The notes beneath the pieces were generated by a model. The model worked only from the letters and a program-made list of their open reading frames with translations. It had not been told where the DNA came from and searched no databases. A DNA stretch of 64,000 nt, from contig USPD01000001.1 of assembly GCA_900556585.1 (NCBI GenBank), forward strand, positions 19,571 to 83,570, read 5' to 3'. Origin of the DNA: an uncultured Eggerthella sp. Its GTDB lineage: Bacteria > Actinomycetota > Coriobacteriia > Coriobacteriales > Eggerthellaceae. Position numbers and translations under genes: made by a program. Shown one piece after another: positions 44,144 through 52,721 of this stretch (the first letter of the stretch is position 1; every line of letters begins with the position of its first letter).

Positions 44144-45493
44144 TTAATTCGATCCGAAGAAATGAAGGATTACGAAGGTGTACGGAATTATCAAAACAAT
44201 GAAAATGCCTACAGTAATGGCTAGCTGACCCCATGCCCAATGAGTTTTAACCTCTTCAGCATCGTCTTCGATAACGTCCATTGCATCATCAAAGGTAACA
44301 ATACCGAGCATGCGACCCGATTCGTCTACAACAGGCATGGCGAGCAATCCATATTTAGAAATATCTGCTGCAACTTCATCTTCAGGCTCTTCTGGAAGAG
44401 ACGTTATTAGGTCATCGAACATGATATCTTTCAGTTGGGTACTATCGTGATGCAAAACGAGCGTGCGAAGCGAAAGAACTCCTACCAGTTTTTCATATTC
44501 GTCAAGTACGTAAACGTAGCTTACAGTGGGGTGGTCTTCATCTAAATTGCGAAGCACTTCAGTAGTTTCGGCAACAGTATCGGTTGTATGCATGGCAACA
44601 TATTGAGTAGTCATTAAGCCACCAGCGGTGTCATCCTTGTAGCCAAGTAACTTACGAATGCCTGCCGCATCTTCCACGCCCATTAAGCGCAAAAGTGTTT
44701 CCGCTTTTTCGTATGGAAGATCACCCACAATATCTGCCGCGTCGTCAGGATCCATATTACCTAACAGACGGCTAGCACGATTTTCATCTAGGCCGTCAAT
44801 GATGTCTGCTTGGAATTCGTCTTCCATTTCTGAAATTGCTTCGCCCGCTTGTGCGTCATCTAGGTGCTGGAATACTTCTGCCCGTTGTTTAGGGTCAAGC
44901 TGCTCTAGAATATCGGCAACGTCAGCTGGATGAAGTTCTTCAAGGCGCGTGTGTGAAACGGAAAGCTGCACCTTTGATAGATCTCGATCCAGCAAATCCA
45001 TATAGTTCCAAGCGATTAATTTTTCATCGATATTCTTATTGAATACTTTTGCAGCTGTGCATGCAGCTTTTTCTACCCATGGTGCTAGACCACGCAGAAT
45101 ACCGCGCCAACCAACTTCTGCTCCTAAAAGACGAAGTTGCGTGCCCGAAACAGAGAGTTTCAGATCATTTACACGCACAACCTTCATGCCTTGTGTATCT
45201 ACGATTTGGCGATTAAGCAAGTCGCGTGCTAGTAAAACTTCGGCAGGTTGTAGATAGCTAAAGCGGATGGCAGTTCGATCCACCTTGAGGCGAATGCCTT
45301 CTTCTTCGTTAAAGCCTTCAACGTATTTACGCCAGGAAATCATAAAGGGCGTTTTGCCAGGTCCAAGAAATGCGAGACTGGTGATACGAGGGAATACTTC
45401 TCCTGTTTGGATAGCGAGATCCGAAATTGAACCAATTTTTTCGCCATTGGCGTCAATTACTGGCTCGCCAAGCATTTGGGATAAATAAAGCAT
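44144..45493 (-). CDS. PRC-barrel / MgtE_N / CBS protein with one C-terminal membrane helix
   Basis: 449 residues from ATG at 45493 (AAAGGAG 4 nt upstream). The N-terminal 160 residues contain PRC-barrel-like repeats (LGEPVIDANGEKIGSISDLAI; LLNRQIVDTQGMKVVRVNDLKL). An MgtE_N superhelix follows (LEELHPADVADILEQLDPKQRAEVF; LLGNMDPDDAADIVGDLPYEKAETLL), then two CBS domains (TTQYVAMHTTDTVAET; GLLAMPVVDESGRMLGIVTFDDAMDVI). A single hydrophobic helix ends it. The five-helix MgtE channel is missing. In MgtE these cytosolic domains sense Mg2+; here they probably regulate the adjoining transporter. Confidence 0.85.
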   Translation of the reverse strand: MLYLSQMLGEPVIDANGEKIGSISDLAIQTGEVFPRITSLAFLGPGKTPFMISWRKYVEGFNEEEGIRLKVDRTAIRFSYLQPAEVLLARDLLNRQIVDTQGMKVVRVNDLKLSVSGTQLRLLGAEVGWRGILRGLAPWVEKAACTAAKVFNKNIDEKLIAWNYMDLLDRDLSKVQLSVSHTRLEELHPADVADILEQLDPKQRAEVFQHLDDAQAGEAISEMEDEFQADIIDGLDENRASRLLGNMDPDDAADIVGDLPYEKAETLLRLMGVEDAAGIRKLLGYKDDTAGGLMTTQYVAMHTTDTVAETTEVLRNLDEDHPTVSYVYVLDEYEKLVGVLSLRTLVLHHDSTQLKDIMFDDLITSLPEEPEDEVAADISKYGLLAMPVVDESGRMLGIVTFDDAMDVIEDDAEEVKTHWAWGQLAITVGIFIVLIIPYTFVILHFFGSN

Positions 45494-46199
45494 GCGGCTC
45501 CTTTTCTGAAGACTGCACGTATGGCATGTTTGAGTGAAAGAGTAGGTAACACGCAACCATTGTCACAAAGTGTTGCTATCGAACCGTAGCAGTTTCTTTG
45601 AAACGTAAGCGTTGCATGCCAAAACAACTAAGCCAAACGTGTTGTCACTAAGCTGTTTCAGGTCGTTAGCGAGCCGTTGGTGAGCGTAGACTTATTGATG
45701 TCAATATGCACTTACTCTACGATCAAAAGATCGTGTTATCACAATATTTAGATATAGTTGCGAGCGAATGTGTAATGGTGTTGCATATAGCCAGCACTAT
45801 TACAGGTAAGTGCGCTACCAATATTTTATGTACGCGAGGCTACTCAATTACAAGCACGGAAACAAATGCCAAACGCGAAGTCTTGCCGTGTCGTGGTTTT
45901 CCTCCGACCACAAACACTAGCAAAGAACCAAAGTGAAAGCGGCCGAAGGTCAGTTACTGTGAGGTTTCGGTTTTCGAACCTTCAAGTACTTTCCTTTCAG
46001 TCGGTTATAAAAACGGGTACTTTTTGTACGCACTTTGCATAAAATCGGACATTCGTCCTGCTGCTTAGCTATATGCGTACTTCGAAGCATATTAGAGTGT
46101 ACACAATTTAGAAGGTGGGGAAAATATAACTTTCAATATTTTTTAAAAAAGTTCTTGACACATTGGCAAGAAAGTAAGAAACTAATTTCTGCTGAAAAC
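45494..46199. other. 706-bp gap upstream of the MgtE_N/CBS gene
   Basis: No gene that I can support. It contains a small perfect hairpin (ACGATC-AAAA-GATCGT, 45719-45734), an imperfect AGGTTTCG/CGAACCT hairpin near 45961-45981, and a -35-like TTGACA at 46155-46160 ahead of the tRNA, without a clear -10. It does not resemble an M-box riboswitch. Confidence 0.5.
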
Positions 46200-46276
46200 G
46201 CGCCATTACCTCAGCTGGATAGAGGGACTGACTACGAATCAGTACGTCGGGGGTTCGAATCCCTCATGGCGCACCA
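46200..46276 (+). tRNA. tRNA-Arg (anticodon ACG)
   Basis: 77 nt with CCA encoded. The acceptor is GCGCCAT/ATGGCGC. The anticodon stem ACTGA/TCAGT holds the loop CTACGAA with ACG at 46234-46236. The T-arm is GGGGG-TTCGAAT-CCCTC with one G:T pair. A34 should be edited to inosine. Confidence 0.97.
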
Positions 46277-46287
46277 TTAATTATTTT

Positions 46288-46312
46288 AGCTGCCTCTTGG
46301 GCAGCTTTTTTG
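46288..46312 (+). terminator. Terminator of tRNA-Arg
   Basis: AGCTGCC pairs with GGCAGCT around a TCTTG loop and is followed by T6. Confidence 0.9.
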
Positions 46313-46590
46313 TTTTGATGAACTTCTGAAAATGTTTAGTGGTTTTTTCGGAAAGCTTCCTTGCATCAATTACGTATGGCCCAAGCTTAAATGCTTAGTA
46401 TTCCTGATGAATCCCAGTTCAATTGTCTATCGAAATCGTTTGTGCTTCTGCTCTTATTGGCTTGATGGTTTTCTTTTATATGAGTTTTCTCTTGCTGTTA
46501 CTAGATACGCTTTGAGCTTCTTAGGGTTCAATATAATCAAGCGTAAACTTAAAGTCGAAGTTTTCGATAAGATATGACAATATTTCAAAG

Positions 46591-46623
46591 AAAAAAGTCG
46601 CCTCATAAAGAGACGACTTTTTT
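46591..46623. terminator. Bidirectional-looking hairpin between tRNA-Arg and the enoyl-CoA hydratase gene
   Basis: AAAAAAGTCGCCTC pairs with GAGACGACTTTTTT (one unpaired base), with A and T runs at both ends. It is the only strong signal in the 503-bp gap 46277-46779; that gap also has a GCAGTTGT/ACAACTGC inverted repeat at about 46713-46741. Confidence 0.8.
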
Positions 46624-46779
46624 GAAAGTCATACTGCGCCCGAGTTTTCCGCAGAATAATAACATTTAAGCAAATGTTACGTTACAGCTGCTGAGCTTTC
46701 GCTATTCAACAAGTATTGCAGTTGTTGATATTGGTACTACAACTGCTGATACAGCGGCACAACAGAGCTGTATAAAAAC

Positions 46780-47655
46780 TTACATATTGGTAAATGCAAA
46801 GTTTTCTGGATGTGCTTTTACTTCTTCACGAAGTTTTGGATTCATCTTACGTACGCCACGGCGAGCGTCTTCAGTCTGGGAAGCGAGAACCTGGTTGCGG
46901 TTTTCCATCTTGATCTGAGCTTCGAAAGAGTTGTCCAAAGAGCATTGCAAGGATTCTTTGGTAAGACGAAGACCTAAAGGAGCAGAATTCTTAACCATAG
47001 CTTCTGCCATCTTTACCGCTTCTTCAACAACGTCTTCATCAGCAACAACCTTGTTAGCAAAGCCCCACTCGAGAAGCTCTTCAGCGCCAATGCGGCGAGC
47101 AGTCATCAAAGCTTCAGCAGCGCGAGCGTAACCAACAATGCGAGGAAGATAGTAAGAGCCAGACATGTCGGTACCAGTTAAGCCAATGTTGAGGTAACCG
47201 GCCTGCATCTTGAAAGATTCGCCGCAAACACGAAGGTCGCAAGCGCAAGCCAAAGAAAGACCGCCGCCAATTGCATGACCTTTCAAAGCGCCAATGATTG
47301 GCTGCATTGCGTTACGCATGTTAACAGCCTGGTCGGAGCAGATGGTCTGCATGATGCAATGGTCGCGCTGAGCACGGCCCATATCCTCGGGAGGCTCATA
47401 GTTGAGTTCGTTCAGATTGAAGCCAGCGCAGAAAGATTTGCCCTCACCAGTAAGAACGATTACGCGACACTCTGGATCCATACGGACTTTCTTCAAATAA
47501 TCATTGAAGTCAGCCATCTGCTGATAAGACATTGCGTTGAGATTTGCAGCGTCGTCGAAGGAAACAACATGGATTGGACCACGAACATCAACCTTTAGGC
47601 GTTCATACTCGTACTTGAATTCGGGCAGGCAGTATGCCTCCTGATATACGCTCAT
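46780..47655 (-). CDS. Enoyl-CoA hydratase/isomerase family protein
   Basis: 291 residues from ATG at 47655 (AAGGGGA 6 nt upstream; ATG 47661 touches that site). The crotonase fold is clear: VLTGEGKSFCAGFNLNELN forms the first oxyanion region and ALKGHAIGGGLSLACACDLRV the second, followed by LNIGLTGTDMSGSYYLPRIVG. It is a single gene, so the acyl-CoA substrate is unknown. The Asp in GLTGTDMSGSYYLP sits where catalytic acids occur in several crotonase types. Confidence 0.88.
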   Translation of the reverse strand: MSVYQEAYCLPEFKYEYERLKVDVRGPIHVVSFDDAANLNAMSYQQMADFNDYLKKVRMDPECRVIVLTGEGKSFCAGFNLNELNYEPPEDMGRAQRDHCIMQTICSDQAVNMRNAMQPIIGALKGHAIGGGLSLACACDLRVCGESFKMQAGYLNIGLTGTDMSGSYYLPRIVGYARAAEALMTARRIGAEELLEWGFANKVVADEDVVEEAVKMAEAMVKNSAPLGLRLTKESLQCSLDNSFEAQIKMENRNQVLASQTEDARRGVRKMNPKLREEVKAHPENFAFTNM

Positions 47656-48050
47656 GCGCATTCCCCTTCCGTTTTGGAAATATAGATTAATATAGGTAAA
47701 TCGTAGTTTTTCCCATGCTGCCCGTCAAGAAAAACGACCGCTATAACATGACTCCAAATCAATATGTGCGAATTGATTGGCTATTCCCGATAATCTGTCT
47801 AAAATGTGAGCCGCGCCTCTTTGAAATTGCGCAAAGCATATTGCGATGCTACTTCCAAAATGTAACGAATATAGTCACATTGACGCTAGAACAAATGCGT
47901 AACGGTGTTGTAAAATGCGAACGAAGATTTTATTACAGAAATCCAGTTGAAGAGCCAACTTCTCATAAAGGTTAATCTTTCCCAAAGCAACCTCAAAAGA
48001 GTAGCTCTTATAAAAAGAGTCCATTTCCTGCTGGAAGAAGGGGATAGTCA
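47656..48050. other. 395-bp gap between the divergent hydratase and desulfoferrodoxin-like genes
   Basis: No supported gene. A -35-like TTGACG lies near 47880 without a matching -10. Confidence 0.45.
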
Positions 48051-48722
48051 ATGGCAGAGTATAGTCCGACCCGAACACATGCAACCTGGAAGCCTCGTGT
48101 TACTGCTGCTCATGTACCTTATTTTCATTGCACTGAATGTGGCGCTGTTGTACAAGGCCTTGATGGTGCTATAGACAACTCCATGACTAATGATGGTGAA
48201 CGTTCGCTTATTTTCGAACCTTCGTATGCCCATGTTGAATATCATCTGACTTGTTGCGGCAAACCTATGGAGCAGCTTACGCCTATTCCTGCTGTTGACG
48301 TGGCTGATCGTTTCAAGATCAACTACCAAATTATGGGTGGCATGAACAACAATTGCGTCAAAGTTGATTGGAGGTCACTCGACTCTGCTTGTAAGCCACG
48401 TTGGTTTGCATTGAAAACCTTTACGGGCATTATGACGAAGTATGTTCAGCCTAAGAAGTGGCCACCAGTTGTGTTTGCGCTGGCGGACGAAGATGCTTTT
48501 GCGTATTGCGACAAGAATCCTTGTGTTGAATGCACATTCCGCTGCAAGCGTGGCATGGAGATATATGCATATGTAGATAACATTGGTTTGGTCATTTTGC
48601 CCCTCGACCGCATGGTGGCATCAGGTAGCGCTGGTTTTGATGATTTTGATTCTCCTCATGAGATTATGGAGAAGGCGAAGGCTGCGCGTGCTGCTAAGGA
48701 AGCCGAATCGGCAGAAAAGTAG
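48051..48722 (+). CDS. Desulfoferrodoxin-like protein lacking the usual catalytic histidines
   Basis: 223 residues; AAGGGG lies 7 nt before the ATG. The N-terminal part has FHCTECGAVVQGL and LTCCGKPMEQL; Cys27, Cys30, Cys68 and Cys69 match the FeCys4 centre of desulforedoxin/desulfoferrodoxin. The following ~110 residues could align with the superoxide reductase beta-sandwich (KYVQPKKWPPVVFALADEDAFAYC), but the HPM and CNxHGxW elements that bind the catalytic iron are not seen. There are extra Cys residues (CDKNPCVECTFRC). The tail is Ala/Glu/Lys-rich. It might be an electron-transfer or redox-sensing relative; this assignment is tentative. Confidence 0.6.
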   Translation: MAEYSPTRTHATWKPRVTAAHVPYFHCTECGAVVQGLDGAIDNSMTNDGERSLIFEPSYAHVEYHLTCCGKPMEQLTPIPAVDVADRFKINYQIMGGMNNNCVKVDWRSLDSACKPRWFALKTFTGIMTKYVQPKKWPPVVFALADEDAFAYCDKNPCVECTFRCKRGMEIYAYVDNIGLVILPLDRMVASGSAGFDDFDSPHEIMEKAKAARAAKEAESAEK

Positions 48723-48780
48723 AGTTACGCGTGCTGATAAAGAAGCCAGCGAACATCAACAATAATTAACAATCGACAAT

Positions 48781-48815
48781 AAAAAGCGCCACGGACATTT
48801 GCTCGTGGCGCTTTT
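48781..48815. terminator. Bidirectional terminator between the desulfoferrodoxin-like gene and copA
   Basis: AAAAGCGCCACG pairs with CGTGGCGCTTTT, with A and T runs at the ends, placed between two converging genes. Confidence 0.88.
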
Positions 48816-48836
48816 GCGTGATTCTGGTCTATGACT

Positions 48837-49043
48837 CTATGCTATTTCGGCTTCGTAGCCTTCTTCTACTACTGCGTTGATCAGTGTTTCGTCGGATACG
48901 TCGCTACTCAATTTAACGGTGGCCTTTTTGCCTTCTAGGTCAACGATAGCTTCGTCAACGCCGTCGACCCCTTCAAGACCTTTCTTTACGTGTGCAACGC
49001 ATTTTTCGCACATCATACCTTCTACGTGAAGTACTTTTTCCAT
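48837..49043 (-). CDS. CopZ-like metallochaperone, possible separate product from within copA
   Basis: An in-frame ATG at 49043 inside copA has AAAGGAA 6 nt upstream, a better ribosome site than that of copA itself. Translation from it gives a 68-residue protein that is exactly one heavy-metal domain ([19 protein letters not shown]...), the size of free CopZ. Whether it is made as a separate protein is inference. Confidence 0.5.
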   Translation of the reverse strand: MEKVLHVEGMMCEKCVAHVKKGLEGVDGVDEAIVDLEGKKATVKLSSDVSDETLINAVVEEGYEAEIA

Positions 49044-51755
49044 TGTTGGTTCCTTTCCCTTTTCTTTGTCGGACTCGTTTATATTTCCAGTTTGAGAATT
49101 GGTAGCTGGGGTAGTTGCCGCTGTGGTGGCTGCAATTGTAGACTGTGTCGGCATTGTTGATACCATTGGTGCGGTAGAAGTTTCAGCTGAAGAAACGTTT
49201 GTAGATGAAACCGCAGTTGCAGCGGTTGCTGCCGTAGTGGCTATAGTAGCTGCCTGCGCAGATACTACCTTTGGCTTCCAACGACGCAGACGCAGCGCAT
49301 TAGTTACAACGCAAACTGAGCTAAAACTCATCGCGGCTGCAGCAATCATAGGATTCAGGCTAAAGCCCAAGAATGCCAGCGCGCCTGCTGCAACAGGAAT
49401 GCAAATTGCGTTGTAGAACAGCGCCCAGAACAAATTCTGCTTAATGTTGCGTAGTGTCGCGCGTGACAGGTCGAGCGCCGCAGGAACATCCATTAAATCG
49501 CTGTGCATCAGTACAATGTCTGCGCTTGAAAGGGCGATGTCAGTACCAGCGCCAATGGCGATGCCAACATCAGCGCGAGCAAGCGCGGGTGCATCGTTAA
49601 TACCGTCACCTACCATGGCAACTTTACCTTTTTCGGAAAGCTCGCGAACAACGCGCTCTTTGTCGGCGGGCAGAACGCCGGCGATAACTTCGTTGGTGCC
49701 AACCTGCTCATGAATCGCTTGGGCGGTGCGTTGAGCGTCGCCTGTGAGCATGATGGTTTTAATGCCCATTTCGTGGAGTTGCGCGATGGCGGCAGCACTA
49801 GAAGGCTTTACCACATCGGCGATAGCAACGTAGCCAAGAAGCTTTGTGCTGCGGGCAACATATAGCACCGTTTTGCCTGCGTCTGCCAGCTGTTGCGCCT
49901 GTGTTTGGTCAAGCGCGATGCCGCGTGATTCCATCATGCGAGCATTGCCAATAAAACATGCCGCACCGTTAACTGCGCCCGAAATTCCTTCGCCTGCGGT
50001 TTGTGTGAAGTCGGCAACTTCGGGTGCCGAAATGTCAAGTTGATTTACGTAGCGCATGATTGCTTGTGCCAGTGGATGCTCGGAGCGTTTTTCGAGCGCG
50101 GCAATGGTCTGAAGGAGTTGTGTGCGTGTGGGGGTTGTGACTGCTGAATCGGTCGCTGCGGTTTCGGTTGCTAAGCCAGCTGCCGCGGTTGCGACCGCCG
50201 AAGCAGCCGCTACCTCGCTGCTGCCTTCACTCTCACTTTCGTCTACAACTACAACGTCGGTCACCTGAGGGGCACCCTGAGTGATGGTGCCCGTTTTATC
50301 CAATACAACCGTCTTTACGTCATGTGCTACCTCAAGCGCTTCGGCGGATTTCACCAAGATACCGCTTGTCGCTCCGCGTCCAGTGCCAACCATGATAGCC
50401 GTTGGTGTTGCTAAGCCTAAAGCGCAGGGACACGAAATTACCAGCACCGAAATTGCATAGGATAACGCGGTGCCCAAATCGGCGCCTAGGACAGTCCAAA
50501 CCACAAACGTAACCAGTGCGATGCCAATAACGACTGGCACGAAGATACCGCTGATTTTGTCGGCCATTTTTTCAATAGGTGCCTTTGAGCTGGTGGCTTC
50601 ATCGACCAGTTTCACAATGCCAGCAAGCACCGTGTCGGCACCAACGTGCTCGGCGCGCATCGTAAACCACCCGCTGGTGTTCACGGTTGCGCCTGTGACG
50701 TTCGAGCCCGCACGCTTGGTTACTGGCAGTGATTCGCCCGTGATTACCGATTCGTCGACCGACCCTTCGCCTTCCAACACCACGCCGTCAACGGGAACCG
50801 ATTCGCCCGTTTTGACGACCAGCACATCGCCCACGCGTACATTACGCACGTCAACCAGCGTTTCCTTGCCGTCCTCCAGACGAAGCGCCTGTTTGGGTGA
50901 TAGATCCATTAGCTGTGAAATGGAATCAGTGGTGCGGCCTTTCGCGCGCGCTTCGAAATACTTACCCAGTGTGATAAGTGTCAGGATCATCGCGGCCGAT
51001 TCGAAATACAAATTCATAGCGAAGTAGTGAACCTGCTCCATGTTGCCGTGGCCAGCGTTGAACGCCATCTGAAACAGGGCATACACGCCGTAGATTGTTG
51101 CCGCACCCGATCCGAGCGCGATGAGCGAATCCATATTCGGTGCGCCGTGGATGAGTGTTTTGAAACCGATGCGGAAGAACTTGAAGTTAACGCAAATGAT
51201 AGGGACGAGCAGCAAGAAAAGCGTCAGACCCCACACCAGAGCGTTTTCGGTTCCTAGAAAAATGGAAGGCAGTGGCCAGCCGAACATGTGCCCCATGGAA
51301 ATATAGAACAGCGGCACCATGAAGACGATCGAAGTTGTAAGGCGCTTGAGCACTTTTTTGCGTTCCTGCTCGGCTGTGCTAACCGATGCGTTGGGAGCGC
51401 CAGGTGCGCCAATGCTGCCAGCCGCGTTAGCGCCACTCGAAGTGTTCGCAGTATCGTTGTTTGCGCCGCCCATGGTGTTCGTGCTACCTGCGCTACCAGC
51501 ACCCACAACACCGCCGTCAAACATATCGCCAACATGCGGAAAGGCTCCGTAGCCTGCTTTGTCCACAGCAATCTCGATAGCTTGAGTGACTTGTGTGGGG
51601 TCGGCATTCTGCTCAAATTCGACCTCCATCGAATTCTTTAGCAGATTAACGGTGGCATGATGGACGCCTTCTACTTTTTTAGTTGTTTTTTCGACGCAGG
51701 CAGAGCACGCCGCGCACGTCATGCCTGTTATGTCGAATGTTTGTTTTACTGTCAT
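48837..51755 (-). CDS. copA: Copper-exporting P1B-type ATPase with C-terminal CopZ-like domain
   Basis: 972 residues, longer than the usual 720-850. An N-terminal heavy-metal domain has GMTCAAC (Cys14, Cys17). A Gly/Ala/Asn-rich linker (about 78-125) precedes eight membrane helices with the CPC ion motif ([14 protein letters not shown]), the TGES actuator loop, the phosphorylation site [16 protein letters not shown], and [14 protein letters not shown] Ser/Ala/Thr insert (about 30 residues) sits in the N-domain. After the last helices comes a ~75-residue Ala/Thr/Ser-rich linker, then a second metal domain with GMMCEKC (Cys916, Cys919). Exports Cu+. An internal start may release this last domain separately. 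Confidence 0.95.
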   Translation of the reverse strand: MTVKQTFDITGMTCAACSACVEKTTKKVEGVHHATVNLLKNSMEVEFEQNADPTQVTQAIEIAVDKAGYGAFPHVGDMFDGGVVGAGSAGSTNTMGGANNDTANTSSGANAAGSIGAPGAPNASVSTAEQERKKVLKRLTTSIVFMVPLFYISMGHMFGWPLPSIFLGTENALVWGLTLFLLLVPIICVNFKFFRIGFKTLIHGAPNMDSLIALGSGAATIYGVYALFQMAFNAGHGNMEQVHYFAMNLYFESAAMILTLITLGKYFEARAKGRTTDSISQLMDLSPKQALRLEDGKETLVDVRNVRVGDVLVVKTGESVPVDGVVLEGEGSVDESVITGESLPVTKRAGSNVTGATVNTSGWFTMRAEHVGADTVLAGIVKLVDEATSSKAPIEKMADKISGIFVPVVIGIALVTFVVWTVLGADLGTALSYAISVLVISCPCALGLATPTAIMVGTGRGATSGILVKSAEALEVAHDVKTVVLDKTGTITQGAPQVTDVVVVDESESEGSSEVAAASAVATAAAGLATETAATDSAVTTPTRTQLLQTIAALEKRSEHPLAQAIMRYVNQLDISAPEVADFTQTAGEGISGAVNGAACFIGNARMMESRGIALDQTQAQQLADAGKTVLYVARSTKLLGYVAIADVVKPSSAAAIAQLHEMGIKTIMLTGDAQRTAQAIHEQVGTNEVIAGVLPADKERVVRELSEKGKVAMVGDGINDAPALARADVGIAIGAGTDIALSSADIVLMHSDLMDVPAALDLSRATLRNIKQNLFWALFYNAICIPVAAGALAFLGFSLNPMIAAAAMSFSSVCVVTNALRLRRWKPKVVSAQAATIATTAATAATAVSSTNVSSAETSTAPMVSTMPTQSTIAATTAATTPATNSQTGNINESDKEKGKEPTMEKVLHVEGMMCEKCVAHVKKGLEGVDGVDEAIVDLEGKKATVKLSSDVSDETLINAVVEEGYEAEIA

Positions 51756-51791
51756 GTGGTCACCCGCATATCTTGAAAGATTTTTTTTGGA

Positions 51792-51800
51792 GGGGGGGGG
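51792..51800 (-). repeat. C9 homopolymer at the copA transcription start
   Basis: Nine G on the plus strand (C on the copA sense strand) directly follow the predicted copA -10 box. Confidence 0.75.
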
Positions 51801-51801
51801 T

Positions 51802-51829
51802 AGTATATCTTCTCAAGGTCTTTTGTAAA
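51802..51829 (-). promoter_or_regulatory. copA promoter
   Basis: On the minus strand TTTACA (51829-51824) and TATACT (51807-51802) are 16 bp apart. The C9 tract covers the expected +1 position. No CsoR-type palindrome is present here. Confidence 0.6.
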
Positions 51830-51904
51830 TTTGCTACTGTACACTAGATTTGCTGCTGTGCTGTAAATATGCTGCCGCGTTATAGATTTGTTACTACGCT
51901 GCAG
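51829..51904. repeat. Four tandem degenerate 19-bp repeats between csoR and copA
   Basis: Units at 51829, 51848, 51867 and 51886 share the pattern ATTTGCTGCTGTGCTGTAG with several changes each. The period is exactly 19 bp. Confidence 0.65.
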
Positions 51905-51916
51905 TGGTGCTTGCGG

Positions 51917-52441
51917 CTATGAATGTGCGAACTTCTTGATCAAACGCATTGCTTCATCAATTACCTCGTCATCGCCGCGGCGAATACGATCCTTCACGCA
52001 TGTTTCCAAATGGTCGCGCAGAATAATTTCTGCAGCAGAATGAACGGCACTTTCTGCTGCGGCAAGCTGAGTTAGAACATCGCCGCAGTAGCGATTGTCG
52101 TCGATCATATTTTTCACACCATTTAGCTGACCGATTGCTCGGTTGAGGCGCTTTTGGATGTCGGCCTGGAGTTTTTCAGCGCGTTCGGTTTCCTTGTAGT
52201 GACAGCCACAGGTAGGTTTGCTGCTTTTTTCTGCGTTACTATCGTGGACGCAGCATTGGCGAGCGGAGTCGTGCTGGACGGGCTTGTGCTCGATTTCGAA
52301 TGTTGCGCTTCCGTTGTCGCACCCGGCTTCAGCGACGGCATCGTCTCTGCGAGCACAAGCTTCGGCTTGGTGCGTTGTGCTTCCGTCACTGTGTTCGATT
52401 TTTGGAGCGGTTGCCGAAACATCCTTATTCGTCGTAGTCAT
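51917..52441 (-). CDS. csoR: CsoR-family copper-sensing repressor with Cys/His-rich N-terminal extension
   Basis: 174 residues; AAGGA lies 6 nt before the only suitable ATG. The C-terminal ~90 residues are the DUF156/CsoR four-helix domain with the Cu(I) ligand triad Cys119, His144, Cys148 (NRYCGDVL, LRDHLETC). The first ~82 residues are an extension not found in ordinary CsoR (90-120 residues); it contains six Cys and six His. The operator lies in its own promoter, and copA is next downstream on the same strand, so it should repress the copper genes when copper is low. Confidence 0.9.
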   Translation of the reverse strand: MTTTNKDVSATAPKIEHSDGSTTHQAEACARRDDAVAEAGCDNGSATFEIEHKPVQHDSARQCCVHDSNAEKSSKPTCGCHYKETERAEKLQADIQKRLNRAIGQLNGVKNMIDDNRYCGDVLTQLAAAESAVHSAAEIILRDHLETCVKDRIRRGDDEVIDEAMRLIKKFAHS

Positions 52442-52490
52442 ACATTTTCCTTAACTTAACAGTGCATAATGCATATTTCTTTCATTTACT

Positions 52491-52519
52491 GATATACCCC
52501 TATAGGGTATACAGTGCAA
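52491..52519 (-). promoter_or_regulatory. csoR promoter with a CsoR-type operator in the spacer
   Basis: On the minus strand TTGCAC (52519-52514) and TATATC (52496-52491) are 17 bp apart. The palindrome TATACCCCTATAGGGTATA (52493-52511), a CsoR-type TACCC/GGGTA site, fills the spacer and touches the -10. Confidence 0.75.
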
Positions 52520-52721
52520 GAGCAAAAGTAACAGATGGTTGAAACCGGCAGCGTTTTGGTAACAAATAAAAAGTTGTCCCGAGTTTGCGCCGTGCAGCGA
52601 GTACAATGGGGCAACGCAGTAAACATCTGATCTGAGATCCCTTTACGTAAGCTCTTTTTTTGGATAGTTCTGCGTTGTTTTAACGTTACGTATTAAACCG
52701 ATTTTTTTGGTTGAGGATAAA

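Noticed and set aside
45494..45700. M-box Mg2+ riboswitch upstream of the MgtE_N/CBS gene
   Set aside because: None of the conserved M-box segments could be found on the minus strand.
45706..45936. 76-codon open frame on the plus strand
   Set aside because: No ribosome site, no recognisable domain, and unlikely residue use.
46332..46577. 81-codon open frame after tRNA-Arg
   Set aside because: No ribosome site, and an aromatic/Cys-rich composition typical of random AT-rich sequence.
47715..47975. 86-codon open frame before the desulfoferrodoxin-like gene
   Set aside because: No ribosome site or recognisable domain; probably chance.
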